Part shown: piece by piece, positions 24,817-33,229 of the stretch
Layout of the letters: each line of letters opens with the position of its first letter
Numbering within the stretch: the first letter of the stretch is position 1
Source: Owenweeksia sp964619125
Lineage (GTDB): Bacteria; Bacteroidota; Bacteroidia; Flavobacteriales; Schleiferiaceae
Reading direction: 5' to 3'
Assembly (NCBI GenBank): GCA_964619125.1
Contig: CAZUCA010000031.1
Span: 1 to 38,765, forward strand
Length of the DNA: 38,765 bases
Position numbers and translations under genes: made by a program
The notes under the pieces: model-generated
The model's input: only the letters and a program-made list of their open reading frames with translations
What the model was told of the DNA's origin: nothing
The model's database searches: none

Positions 24817-25592
24817 TGTCGTTTATTGACTTCAGTATCTGGGATGCGCTTGACATTATCCTGGTGGCCTTTTTACTGTACCAGCTCTACCGCCTGATAA
24901 GGGGCACGGTGGCTATCAATATTTTTATTGGGGTAGCCGCTATTTACCTTTTCTGGAAACTGGTGGAAGCCCTGCAAATGGAATTGCTCACCGAAATCCT
25001 GGGCAATTTTATGGGGGTGGGTTTTATCGCCCTGGTAATTGTATTCCAGCAGGAGATTCGCAAATTTCTCCTGCTGCTGGGATCTACCAGCTTTACCAGA
25101 CGGCGGCGGTTTTTAAAACAACTGAAGTTGTTGCGTGATGATGATGAAAATCCCCTTGACCTCGATGAGGTTATAAATGCCTGCCGTCATATGAGCGCCC
25201 ATAAAACCGGCGCCCTTATCGTGATTGAAAGGAAAAGTGGCCTGGGCTCTTACTCTGATACCGGTACCATTATCAATGCCAGTATAAACAGCCGCCTGCT
25301 GGAGAGCATTTTTAATAAATACAGTCCCCTGCACGATGGGGCGGTAATTATCAGTGGTGATAAAGCGGTAGCTGCAAGCTGTATCCTGCCCGTAACCGAA
25401 AAAACCACCCTGCCCCGCCGCTTTGGCCTGCGCCATCGCGCGGCTATAGGCATCGCCGAAAAAACCGATGCCCTCGCCATTGTAGTAAGTGAAGAGACGG
25501 GTGACATTTCCCTGGCAGTAGACGATGAGTTTGAAAACAAACTAAGCCTCAGCGATCTGCGCCAGGAACTGGAGCGATATCTTTCCTATTAA
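24816..25592 (+). CDS. cdaA: Diadenylate cyclase CdaA (c-di-AMP synthase)
   Basis: A 258-residue membrane enzyme making cyclic di-AMP from two ATP. Three N-terminal transmembrane helices (about 10-28, 34-50, 56-80) are followed by a DAC domain with the DGA motif at D174 (SPLHDGAVII) and RHR at 206-208 (LRHRAA). ATG 24816 is used rather than the TTG just before it. Co-occurrence with folP is a common Bacteroidota arrangement. c-di-AMP typically controls osmolyte and potassium balance and wall homeostasis. Confidence 0.95.
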   Translation: MSFIDFSIWDALDIILVAFLLYQLYRLIRGTVAINIFIGVAAIYLFWKLVEALQMELLTEILGNFMGVGFIALVIVFQQEIRKFLLLLGSTSFTRRRRFLKQLKLLRDDDENPLDLDEVINACRHMSAHKTGALIVIERKSGLGSYSDTGTIINASINSRLLESIFNKYSPLHDGAVIISGDKAVAASCILPVTEKTTLPRRFGLRHRAAIGIAEKTDALAIVVSEETGDISLAVDDEFENKLSLSDLRQELERYLSY

Positions 25593-25648
25593 CTTAAGCT
25601 CCCTTTCTCCTAATCTTTGCACCTTTGCAAAAACTTTCGCTTCTACCT

Positions 25649-26032
25649 ATGATGATAAGTGATACCAGCGAACTGCTTAAGGACAAAAATGTACTGCTGA
25701 TTGAAAGCGACGAGGTAAACCGCATGCTTATCGGATATATGATTACCGATCAGGGTGCGAATCTTACCGTGGAGGCCAGGCAGGAGAAGGTGGTAGACAT
25801 TATCCGTCAGCAAAAGACTGACCTTATAATTCTGGATACCAGCATGGATAATGTTAATGCACTCGAGTTTACCCAGATGTTGCGGCAGCAAATGGATGTG
25901 CAGGTGCCGATAATTGGTCTTAGCGCTCACGACCTAAGAGGACGAGGAATCTACCATGGATTAGATGCGGTGCTCTCCAAGCCGGTAGAATACCAGGAAC
26001 TGAAGAGCCTGCTTCAGCAATTGCAGTTCTAA
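25649..26032 (+). CDS. Stand-alone, partly degenerate response-regulator receiver domain
   Basis: A 127-residue single receiver domain without output domain. NVLLIESDEVNRML corresponds to the first strand and acidic pocket, but one of the usual two acids is serine. The phospho-acceptor aspartate lies in LIILDTSMDNVNALEF; the switch residue is serine in IIGLSAHD and the lysine is in LSKPVEYQEL. Phosphorylation is possible but Mg binding may be weak. ATG 25649 is preferred to TTG 25625. No kinase adjoins it; its end overlaps the converging SpoIID gene by 4 nt. Confidence 0.8.
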   Translation: MMISDTSELLKDKNVLLIESDEVNRMLIGYMITDQGANLTVEARQEKVVDIIRQQKTDLIILDTSMDNVNALEFTQMLRQQMDVQVPIIGLSAHDLRGRGIYHGLDAVLSKPVEYQELKSLLQQLQF

Positions 26033-27204
26033 CTTTCTACCCTGAGGCGCTCAATAGATTCGAGTTCCACCCCATCGTAGTAATAATTAATAATCTGCCG
26101 GTAATTATAGCCACGGTTACTCATCTCAATGGCCCCGTCCTGCGAGAGGCCCACGCCATGGCCATAGCCATGCCCTTTTAACAAGAGCAGGCCACCACCG
26201 GCATCCTCCACGTCAAAAAAGGTACTGCGAAGATTGAAATGTCTTCTTACCCGGGTTAGCTTTAGTTTGCGGCCCTTGTATTCAAAATAGGCGGCACGGG
26301 GGTGGTGTGAAAAGTTGAGAATCGCTTTCTGCAAAAAGGCATCATTGGGAATATTAAGACTCTGGGCATAGTATTCAAAAAAGGCCCGCTTAGACACTTT
26401 GCGCTCCCATTCATAACTACCGGTATTGAGGCTGAAGGTGTCCACCTTGGCCTTCAGGTACGGAATGGGTTTGAGCCATACATCCTCGGCATTGGTACAA
26501 TAACCCCCACTGTTGGCGTGAAAAACCCCCAAAATAGGGTCGCATTCGGAGGTTACCACCACCGTATCACGGGTAGCTTCCACCGCTGCCAGAATTTCAT
26601 CCGCGTATTGATACCTGGCTTTGGAAAAGTACACCTGGCTGGTAACGTCATCCTTAAGATTATAGCCTTCGTCAAGGTGCTTTTGCCAGTTTTTTAAGGC
26701 AAAGGTGCGAGCCAGCACCGCCTGGGCCTTAAAGAACTCTGGTGAATTCTTATGTCCACCCTCGCTTTCTACCACTCCCGCCACATAGTGCTCCATGTCT
26801 ACCACATTCACTACCTGCAGGCTGCCATCGTAAGAACGTATTTGCAGCCCCCCATAATAGATGCGCTTTTTACCGGCCGCTTCAATTTTAAACTCACTGT
26901 ATGATTGTCCATTCAGTAAAAGCAGGCCATGGTAACTGCCCAGGGGCAAATCGCCACGCACAGGGCTTACCCGGCTGCCACGGCGGGCAAAGTGAAAGGT
27001 CTTATGCTCCTCCTCATCAAAAATATCGAGAATGGTGTCAATGGGACGCAGTTTTTCATCAAGGGCAATGAGGAAATAGTCGCCGGTATCAGCTACCACC
27101 GTAGTGCGATCAAAGTTGTCGGTAGAAAAAAGCCGCACCCTGATATCGAGGCTCCAGGCCTGACCGGCCCAGCATAGCAATAATATGATTGGTAGTTTCT
27201 TCAC
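26029..27204 (-). CDS. SpoIID/LytB-domain protein, probable peptidoglycan-processing enzyme
   Basis: A 391-residue exported protein (signal peptide KKLPIILLLCWAGQAWS). The SpoIID domain, about 110-380, includes the candidate catalytic glutamate in YVAGVVESEGG, VLARTFALKN, the FHANSGGYCTN segment and the C-terminal GHGYGHGVGLSQDGA signature. SpoIID proteins are lytic transglycosylases in spore formers; in this non-sporulating lineage the role is probably wall remodelling. The start is GTG, overlapping the lpxB stop as GTGA, so translation is coupled. Confidence 0.88.
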   Translation of the reverse strand: MKKLPIILLLCWAGQAWSLDIRVRLFSTDNFDRTTVVADTGDYFLIALDEKLRPIDTILDIFDEEEHKTFHFARRGSRVSPVRGDLPLGSYHGLLLLNGQSYSEFKIEAAGKKRIYYGGLQIRSYDGSLQVVNVVDMEHYVAGVVESEGGHKNSPEFFKAQAVLARTFALKNWQKHLDEGYNLKDDVTSQVYFSKARYQYADEILAAVEATRDTVVVTSECDPILGVFHANSGGYCTNAEDVWLKPIPYLKAKVDTFSLNTGSYEWERKVSKRAFFEYYAQSLNIPNDAFLQKAILNFSHHPRAAYFEYKGRKLKLTRVRRHFNLRSTFFDVEDAGGGLLLLKGHGYGHGVGLSQDGAIEMSNRGYNYRQIINYYYDGVELESIERLRVES

Positions 27205-28310
27205 TGTTTCAATTCCTCTAAGATAAGCTTTGCTGCCTTTTGGGAGGCTCCCCCACCGCCCAGGCGTGCCTTGAGTTCACGGTAGTCGCCGTTAAAGCGC
27301 TCCCGCTGCTCAAGGCATTTCGTCAGCTCAACGGTCAGCCGCTTTTCATTCATTTCAGACTGTATCAACTCCGTTACCATCAGGCGATCGGCGATAAGGT
27401 TGACCAGCGAGATATAATTAACCTTTACCAGCTGACGGGCAATGCCATAACTAATCCAGTTGCCCTTGTAACATACCACCTCAGGCACTTCAAAGAGGGC
27501 TGTTTCGAGGGTGGCGGTGCCGGAGGTTACTGCTGCTGCCTCAGTTACCTCTAATAAATCATAGGTAAGGTTGTTCACCAGGGTTACCCCATCCAGGTTT
27601 GCTATTTCGCGATAAAAAGCCTCCTCCTGGGAGGGCGCCATGGCCAGGGCCAGTTGGTGGTCCTTAAAATTACGGGCTGCCTTCAGCATCACTGGCAGCA
27701 TGGAGGAAATTTCCTGCTTGCGGCTTCCCGGTAATAGGGACAACACCGGTTTTTGGGGGTCGAGCCCCAGGGCCTTCTTGCGCTCAGCCACCTCAAAATG
27801 AGGACGGCGGTCAATGGCATCGAGCAGCGGATGCCCCACGAAATCCACTTTCATCCCGAAGCGCTGGTAAAACTCCTTCTCAAAAGGAAGGATGCACAAA
27901 ATGCGATCAGTATCGCGTTTGAGTTTATGTACCCTTTTTTGTTTCCAGGCCCATACCTGAGGCGAGATATAATAAATAACCTTAATACCCTTCTTTTTGG
28001 CCCACTCTGCAATACGCATATTAAAACCAGGGTAATCGATAAGAATTAACGCATCTGGTTGATACTGCTCAATATCGTCTTTACAGAAGCTTATGTTGCG
28101 GAGAATGGTGCGCAGGTTCATCAATACCTCCGCAAAGCCCATAAAGGCCAGTTCGCGGTAGTGTTTAACCAGTTGTCCACCGGCCCCCTCCATGCGATCG
28201 CCTCCCCATAGCCTGAAGTGGGCATCGCCATCACTGTGGCTCAACGCCCGCATCAGATTGGCGCCGTGCAAATCGCCACTGGCCTCACCGGCTATCAGGT
28301 AATATCTCAA
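27201..28310 (-). CDS. lpxB: Lipid-A-disaccharide synthase
   Basis: A 369-residue GT19 enzyme that joins UDP-diacylglucosamine to lipid X in lipid A synthesis, peripheral to the inner membrane. The start region RYYLIAGEASGDLHGANL, the central IDYPGFNMRIAEWAKKKG and VIYYISPQVWAWKQKR, LLPGSRKQEI and the C-terminal SGTATLETALFEVPEVVCYK are all family marks. The start codon is TTG; no upstream ATG in frame fits. It shows that the organism makes LPS or lipooligosaccharide. Confidence 0.95.
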   Translation of the reverse strand: MRYYLIAGEASGDLHGANLMRALSHSDGDAHFRLWGGDRMEGAGGQLVKHYRELAFMGFAEVLMNLRTILRNISFCKDDIEQYQPDALILIDYPGFNMRIAEWAKKKGIKVIYYISPQVWAWKQKRVHKLKRDTDRILCILPFEKEFYQRFGMKVDFVGHPLLDAIDRRPHFEVAERKKALGLDPQKPVLSLLPGSRKQEISSMLPVMLKAARNFKDHQLALAMAPSQEEAFYREIANLDGVTLVNNLTYDLLEVTEAAAVTSGTATLETALFEVPEVVCYKGNWISYGIARQLVKVNYISLVNLIADRLMVTELIQSEMNEKRLTVELTKCLEQRERFNGDYRELKARLGGGGASQKAAKLILEELKQ

Positions 28311-28375
28311 GTGTAAAAGGTTTGTGGTAAAACTAAGCTATAAGCTAAGGTGCCGCCGAGGTGGCCATAAGGATT

Positions 28376-28669
28376 TTATAACAGGAACCTGTAGATAAAA
28401 ATGGCAATGAGGTAAATTACACTGATAAAGAGAATGCCCTGACTTACCTCTTCGCGGTTGAAGCGCAGGAAGAGGAAAAAGAGTGCAGCATTAATAATCA
28501 TGCCCAGGGTAATAATCTGGGTATTGATGTGTTTCACTATCTCTCCTTCAAATCGCTGAATCCCCATTAATTCAGGGCGTGCCTCCAGCACAATAAAAAT
28601 TCCCAGCAAAGGCATCATTGCGCCCAGCACAAATCCCAGCCACCATTTCGGGCCTATTCTTCTCAACAT
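28376..28669 (-). CDS. Small membrane protein between lpxB and surE
   Basis: A 97-residue protein with three hydrophobic segments (about 11-28, 50-70, 77-96) and short charged loops. I do not recognise a named family, though a small membrane protein at this place between surE and lpxB is a familiar Bacteroidota arrangement. ATG at 28669. Gaps are 31 nt after surE and 65 nt before lpxB. A role in the envelope is inferred only from location. Confidence 0.75.
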   Translation of the reverse strand: MLRRIGPKWWLGFVLGAMMPLLGIFIVLEARPELMGIQRFEGEIVKHINTQIITLGMIINAALFFLFLRFNREEVSQGILFISVIYLIAIFIYRFLL

Positions 28670-28700
28670 ATTGTTCCCTCTTTTTTACTTCCCTGCTTTG

Positions 28701-29474
28701 TCAGAGTTTCCAGTTTTTAAGGTCGCCCATCAGGTGATGCGCGGTGATATCACTATTTACAGGCACCACCGAGATGTAGTAATTATCCAGGGCCCACTCA
28801 TCGGTATCATCACCTTCATCATAATTTACAAATCTACCGGTAAGCCAATAGTAATCGCGACCACGTGGATCATGGCGCTCGTCAAACTCCTCCACCCAGT
28901 TGCCTTTGGCCTGACGGCAGATTTTAACGCCTTTATAGGGCTCACCAGTATACCTGGGGATATTTACATTCAGGCAAACGCCATGGGGAAGCCCTTTTTC
29001 GAGTACATTTTCAGCAATGGCCTTGATGTGTTTTTTGGCGGGCTCAAAGTCAGCTTCCCAGCTAAAATCGCAGAGTGAATAGCCAATGCTGGGGATATTT
29101 TCGAGTGAGCCCTCCACGGCCGCCGACATGGTGCCAGAGTAAATAACGTTAATACTGGAATTGCTGCCGTGGTTAATACCTGACACGATCAAGTCAGGTT
29201 TTTGCTTGAGGATCACATTCACTGCCAGCTTGACACAATCAACCGGGGTACCGCTTACTGCGTGTTCTACCTGAGGACCATCATCCAGTTTGCGGGTACT
29301 GCGGCGCAGAATACCGTCGATGGTAATACCATGCCCCTTGCCGCTTTGCGGACTATCAGGCGCAACTACCACAACCTCACCCAGTTCGTGCATCACTTCA
29401 ATCAGCTTACGAATGCCGGGTGCGGTAATACCGTCGTCGTTACACACCAGAATAAGGGGTTTGCGTTTAGCCAT
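28701..29474 (-). CDS. surE: 5'/3'-nucleotidase SurE
   Basis: A 257-residue metal-dependent phosphatase acting on nucleoside 5'- and 3'-monophosphates, a stationary-phase survival protein. The N-terminal ILVCNDDGITAPGI provides the metal-binding DD, and PDSPQSGKGHGITI and VSGINHGSNSS complete the site. ATG 29474 is chosen; the frame begins with a TTG two codons earlier. It heads the surE to SpoIID run and is divergent from the zinc peptidase gene. Confidence 0.95.
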   Translation of the reverse strand: MAKRKPLILVCNDDGITAPGIRKLIEVMHELGEVVVVAPDSPQSGKGHGITIDGILRRSTRKLDDGPQVEHAVSGTPVDCVKLAVNVILKQKPDLIVSGINHGSNSSINVIYSGTMSAAVEGSLENIPSIGYSLCDFSWEADFEPAKKHIKAIAENVLEKGLPHGVCLNVNIPRYTGEPYKGVKICRQAKGNWVEEFDERHDPRGRDYYWLTGRFVNYDEGDDTDEWALDNYYISVVPVNSDITAHHLMGDLKNWKL

Positions 29475-29535
29475 TCTCAAAAATTTTGGTAAAACTATTA
29501 ACTTATAGCAACCTGAGGGGCACAGCTTTTGTTAT

Positions 29536-29564
29536 TTTGAACTGAAATCAAAATTTGAACTGAA
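29536..29564 (+). repeat. 11-bp direct repeats before the zinc peptidase gene
   Basis: TTTGAACTGAA occurs at 29536-29546 and 29554-29564, 18 bp apart, the second ending 2 nt before the ATG. This could be a regulatory site in the surE/peptidase divergent region. Confidence 0.4.
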
Positions 29565-29566
29565 CG

Positions 29567-30256
29567 ATGCTTTTTGCAATATTGATTCTTTTTATGATCG
29601 TTGGCTTTATTGTACAGGCCAACCTCAAGCGCAAATTCAAGAAATACAGCCAGGTGTCATTACAGGCTGGCCTTAGCGGCCGCGAAGTGGCCGAAAAGAT
29701 GCTGCAGGACAACAATATCCACGATGTAAAAGTGATCAGCACCCCCGGGCGCCTGACTGATCACTACAACCCGGCTGATAAAACGGTAAATCTCAGCGAA
29801 GCGGTTTACAACAACCGCTCAATAGCTGCGGCATCAGTAGCGGCCCACGAATGTGGACACGCCGTACAGCATGCCACCAACTACAGCTGGTTACAGTTCC
29901 GCAGTACCCTGGTACCGATTGTGAACTTCAGCAGCCGCGCCATGGGCATCATTTTTATGCTGATGATTTTCGGTGCTTTTGCCACCAGCCTCTTCCCACT
30001 GGAAACCGTACTTTGGACCATGATCATCCTGCAGGGATCGGTTACCTTATTTACCGTGGTTACCCTGCCGGTGGAATATGATGCCAGTAAGCGTGCCCTG
30101 GTTTGGCTGCAGGAAACCGGCACTGCCTCTCACAGCGAATACGGCAATGCCAAGGATGCCCTTAATGCCGCTGCCAATACCTACCTGGTAGCTGCTTTGG
30201 CTTCTATCACTCAACTGGCCTACTATGTGATGATGCTGGCCGGCATGCGCGATTAA
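29567..30256 (+). CDS. YugP-type zinc metallopeptidase
   Basis: A 229-residue membrane protein of the neutral zinc metallopeptidase family PF04298 (YugP). The HEXXH motif is HECGH in VAAHECGHAVQHATNYS, about residues 93-97; the motif ahead of it, LTDHYNPADKTVNLSE, is family typical. A membrane helix lies at the N-terminus (1-17) and three more at about 115-225. Substrates are unknown. A strong terminator follows. Confidence 0.9.
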   Translation: MLFAILILFMIVGFIVQANLKRKFKKYSQVSLQAGLSGREVAEKMLQDNNIHDVKVISTPGRLTDHYNPADKTVNLSEAVYNNRSIAAASVAAHECGHAVQHATNYSWLQFRSTLVPIVNFSSRAMGIIFMLMIFGAFATSLFPLETVLWTMIILQGSVTLFTVVTLPVEYDASKRALVWLQETGTASHSEYGNAKDALNAAANTYLVAALASITQLAYYVMMLAGMRD

Positions 30257-30286
30257 GACCTACAGAGTAATTTTTATAATTACCAG

Positions 30287-30311
30287 GCCCCGGTTAATGC
30301 CGGGGCTTTTT
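30287..30311 (+). terminator. Rho-independent terminator of the zinc peptidase gene
   Basis: GCCCCGG (30287-30293) and CCGGGGC (30300-30306) form a perfect 7-bp stem with a 6-nt loop, followed by five T. Confidence 0.85.
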
Positions 30312-30325
30312 AGTTTCCTTGTATT

Positions 30326-30355
30326 CGGTTCGTCACTCCCAGCTGCGGTTCGTCA
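30326..30355 (+). promoter_or_regulatory. Tandem direct repeats resembling a LytTR operator
   Basis: CGGTTCGTCA is present at 30326-30335 and 30346-30355, exactly 20 bp apart. LytTR regulators bind pairs of 9-bp half-sites on one face of the helix, about two turns apart. The first copy with its preceding T (TCGGTTCGT) fits the published half-site pattern at 8 of 9 positions, the second at 7 of 9. The site lies 80-109 bp upstream of the TonB receptor ATG, in an operon that encodes a LytTR regulator. Confidence 0.55.
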
Positions 30356-30434
30356 GCAATAGTCAACCACTGGTCATCATTCAATTTTCGTGGGGCGGTA
30401 TCACCGGTAGTTTAGCGGGCAAATACCAGCTGCC

Positions 30435-32558
30435 ATGCTTTATCGACTACTTTTTGTACTCAGCATTTTCAACCTAAGTACGCAAGCCCAAACCACTATT
30501 GCGGGCTTGGTAACCGATACCAAACAAAATCCCCTGCCCGGGGCCAACATCTATATTAAGGATAGCTACGACGGTACTAGTAGCAATGAAAAAGGAGAGT
30601 TCAGCTTTACCACTACTGCCAATGGCAGTCAGCTATTGGTACTTTCGGTTCTGGGCTTTGAAGCCCGGGAGCTGGCCGTGGACTGCCAGGGTAGAAACAT
30701 CAAGGTGGAAATACGCCTGAAAGAGGCATTCAACAGTCTCAATGCCGTAAATATTACCGCCGGGGTAATGGAGGCCAGTGATGAAAAGCGATCGGTGGTT
30801 TTTAAGCCTATCGACATCGTAACCACTGCCGGCGCGGCCGTGGGTGATATTACCAGTGCTCTCAACACCCTGCCCGGCACCGCTACCATTGGTGATGATG
30901 GCCGCCTTTTTGTACGGGGCGGTGATGCCAGCGAAACCGCTATTTTCTTTGATGGTCTGAAAGTAAACAGTGCCTATGGCAGCAGCCTGGGTGGCATTCC
31001 TTCCCGTAGCCGCTTTAGTCCGCAGCTTTTTACCGGCACCTTCTTTTCTACCGGTGGCTATTCGGCCGAATACGGGCAGGCACTTTCTTCGGCTTTGGTA
31101 TTAAGCACGGTGGATATGCCGCTGCGCAGCCAAAGCGACCTCAGCCTGATGAGCGTGGGGGGCAGTGGTGCCCATACCCAGCTGTGGGATAAAACCGCAA
31201 TAACCGCCACCCTCTCCTATATCGACCTTAGTCCCTACCAGGCCCTGGTGCCCCATAATATTGAGTTTGACCGGGCTCCCCACAATTTCACCGGTGAATT
31301 CCTCTTTCGTCAGCAACTCAGCAAGCGTTCGCTGGTAAAGGCCTTTTACAGCAATCAGCAAGGCGGTATGTCCATTGAGCGGGCCAATCCCGGCGAAGTG
31401 AACAAAGAGAGTATTGATCTGGCCAACCAGTTTCACTACGCTAATGCCAACTGGGACCATGCTTTTAACAAGTATCTAAAGCTTTACACCGGCCTGTCCT
31501 ACAGTTTCAATTCTGATGATACCGGCTTCGATAGCCTACAACTCAATCGCCGTGAAGACCTCATACACGCCAAGAGTAAACTAAGCTACTACAGTGGCAG
31601 CCGCCTGCAAGTGGAGGCCGGCCTGGAGCACTTCCGGCAGAATTACCAGGAGAGCATGGAAGGTGCCAGCCGTGAAGGAGACCTCCCCCTTAGTGCTGCC
31701 TTTGCCGAAGGACAATATCACCTTAGTGAAAAGCTGGCCCTGAGAGCAGGACTGCGCAGCGAATTATTCCAGGAAGTGCTTTACTTCATGCCCCGCTTAT
31801 CCAGCGCTTATCAGCTCAGTAACCAACAGCAGCTTTCGTTGGCCTACGGTAAGTTTTACCAGCAACAACCTGCTGAAAAACTGCTGCTACATTCCACTCT
31901 GGCACCAGCACTCAGCACTCACTACATTGCCAGTTACCAATGGACCAAGGAATATCACACCTTCAGGCTGGAATTATTTCATAAGGAATACAGCCACTTG
32001 CTGCGCGAGTGGAATGGAGACATAGAGGCCAGCGGCGAGGGCTATGCCAAGGGCTTCGACCTATTTTACCGCGACCGCAAAACTTTTAAAAACACCGACT
32101 ACTGGATCAGCTATTCTTTTGTTGACAGCAAACGGCAATACGCGGGCTTTTCCGGCAAGGTCCAACCCGGTTTCGCCCCCCGTCACAACGCCTCGGTAGT
32201 GGCCAAGCACTGGCTTGATAAACTCAACAGCCAACTGGGCCTTGGCTTTAGCCTGAACGATGGCTATGCCTATGACAATCCCAATCTGCCGGGCGAGCAG
32301 GAGTCGAAAACGAGAATGTACCACAGCCTTAATCTTAACTGGAGCTACCTGCCGCGCCCCAATCTCATTATTCATGCATCGGTAAGCAACGTACTGGGCA
32401 CCGACAATGTGTTTGGTTACCGCTACAGCCTAACTCCAGGGGGCAACGGTAGTTTCAGTGAGTTAGCGGTGGGACAGGTGGCCGATCGCTTTTTCTTTAT
32501 TGGGGTGTTTCTCACTCTCAGCGACGACAAAAAAGCAAACCAACTAAATAATTTATAA
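30435..32558 (+). CDS. TonB-dependent outer-membrane receptor
   Basis: A 707-residue receptor. A signal peptide (1-18) precedes a carboxypeptidase-regulatory-like domain (about 21-106, TIAGLVTDTKQNPLPGANIYI), then a plug (about 110-225, with LNTLPGTATIGDDGRLFVRGG and SAEYGQALSSAL), then a beta-barrel to the end. It is shorter than SusC proteins and no SusD follows, so it is not a standard polysaccharide locus. The substrate, perhaps a small chelate, peptide or metal complex, cannot be told. It is the first gene of a unit with a two-component system 0.7 kb downstream. Confidence 0.92.
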   Translation: MLYRLLFVLSIFNLSTQAQTTIAGLVTDTKQNPLPGANIYIKDSYDGTSSNEKGEFSFTTTANGSQLLVLSVLGFEARELAVDCQGRNIKVEIRLKEAFNSLNAVNITAGVMEASDEKRSVVFKPIDIVTTAGAAVGDITSALNTLPGTATIGDDGRLFVRGGDASETAIFFDGLKVNSAYGSSLGGIPSRSRFSPQLFTGTFFSTGGYSAEYGQALSSALVLSTVDMPLRSQSDLSLMSVGGSGAHTQLWDKTAITATLSYIDLSPYQALVPHNIEFDRAPHNFTGEFLFRQQLSKRSLVKAFYSNQQGGMSIERANPGEVNKESIDLANQFHYANANWDHAFNKYLKLYTGLSYSFNSDDTGFDSLQLNRREDLIHAKSKLSYYSGSRLQVEAGLEHFRQNYQESMEGASREGDLPLSAAFAEGQYHLSEKLALRAGLRSELFQEVLYFMPRLSSAYQLSNQQQLSLAYGKFYQQQPAEKLLLHSTLAPALSTHYIASYQWTKEYHTFRLELFHKEYSHLLREWNGDIEASGEGYAKGFDLFYRDRKTFKNTDYWISYSFVDSKRQYAGFSGKVQPGFAPRHNASVVAKHWLDKLNSQLGLGFSLNDGYAYDNPNLPGEQESKTRMYHSLNLNWSYLPRPNLIIHASVSNVLGTDNVFGYRYSLTPGGNGSFSELAVGQVADRFFFIGVFLTLSDDKKANQLNNL

Positions 32559-32578
32559 ACCCTTTTAAATCAGCAATC

Positions 32579-33229
32579 ATGAAAAAATTAATTGCAACCC
32601 TCACATTTATGGTGGCACTCAGCTTCGCCACCCAGGCCCAAAACAATGCCTTTATCTCCGCCATGGAAAAAGCTGTCAATAGCTACCAGCAGATCGAAAA
32701 CATGGCGGATTACCAGCAAACGGCCAACCAGTTTAAGCGCATTGCGGAGATGAATCCCGATGAGTGGTTACCGCAATATAACCTGGGACTTACCTATGTT
32801 TATATGAGTTTTGAAAAGGGGCTCGACGGTGACCGCCGCGACGAATTACTGGCAGTAGCCGCTGAATACACGGAGCAGGCGGAGACACTCTCTCCTGAAA
32901 ATGTGGAAATTGTAGTTTTAAAGGGTTACGTAAAAATGGCCAAACTGAGTGTTAATCCTGCCTTACGGGGTATGTATATGACGCCCCAGGTGAATAGCCT
33001 GTTTGAAAAAGCATTGGCCATGGACCCCAACAATCCGCGGGCATTAATTATGTTCGCCCGTATGAAATATGGTACGGCCCAATTTTTCAGATCTTCCACC
33101 GACGACGCTTGTCAGATGGCACGTAAAAGTCTCGAGCAATTCGAGCGGGAATCAGAAGGTGGTATTTACCCGCATTGGGGTGCCAACCAGGCCCGGGGAG
33201 TAATCAAAGCATGTGATGCCAATGGCTAA
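32579..33229 (+). CDS. Secreted TPR-like protein
   Basis: A 216-residue exported protein (signal peptide to about residue 20). Helical repeats recall TPRs: EWLPQYNLGLTYVYMSFEK, NVEIVVLKGYVKMAKLSV and NPRALIMFARMKYG. The C-terminal part has single Cys residues at two places. It is 20 nt after the TonB receptor gene and overlaps the start of the kinase gene by 8 nt. A periplasmic link between receptor and kinase is a reasonable guess from position only. Confidence 0.82.
   Translation: MKKLIATLTFMVALSFATQAQNNAFISAMEKAVNSYQQIENMADYQQTANQFKRIAEMNPDEWLPQYNLGLTYVYMSFEKGLDGDRRDELLAVAAEYTEQAETLSPENVEIVVLKGYVKMAKLSVNPALRGMYMTPQVNSLFEKALAMDPNNPRALIMFARMKYGTAQFFRSSTDDACQMARKSLEQFERESEGGIYPHWGANQARGVIKACDANG

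Noticed and set aside
30435..33229. SusC/SusD-type polysaccharide uptake locus
   Set aside because: The receptor is short, the next gene has TPR-like helices without a lipobox, and no glycoside hydrolases are present.
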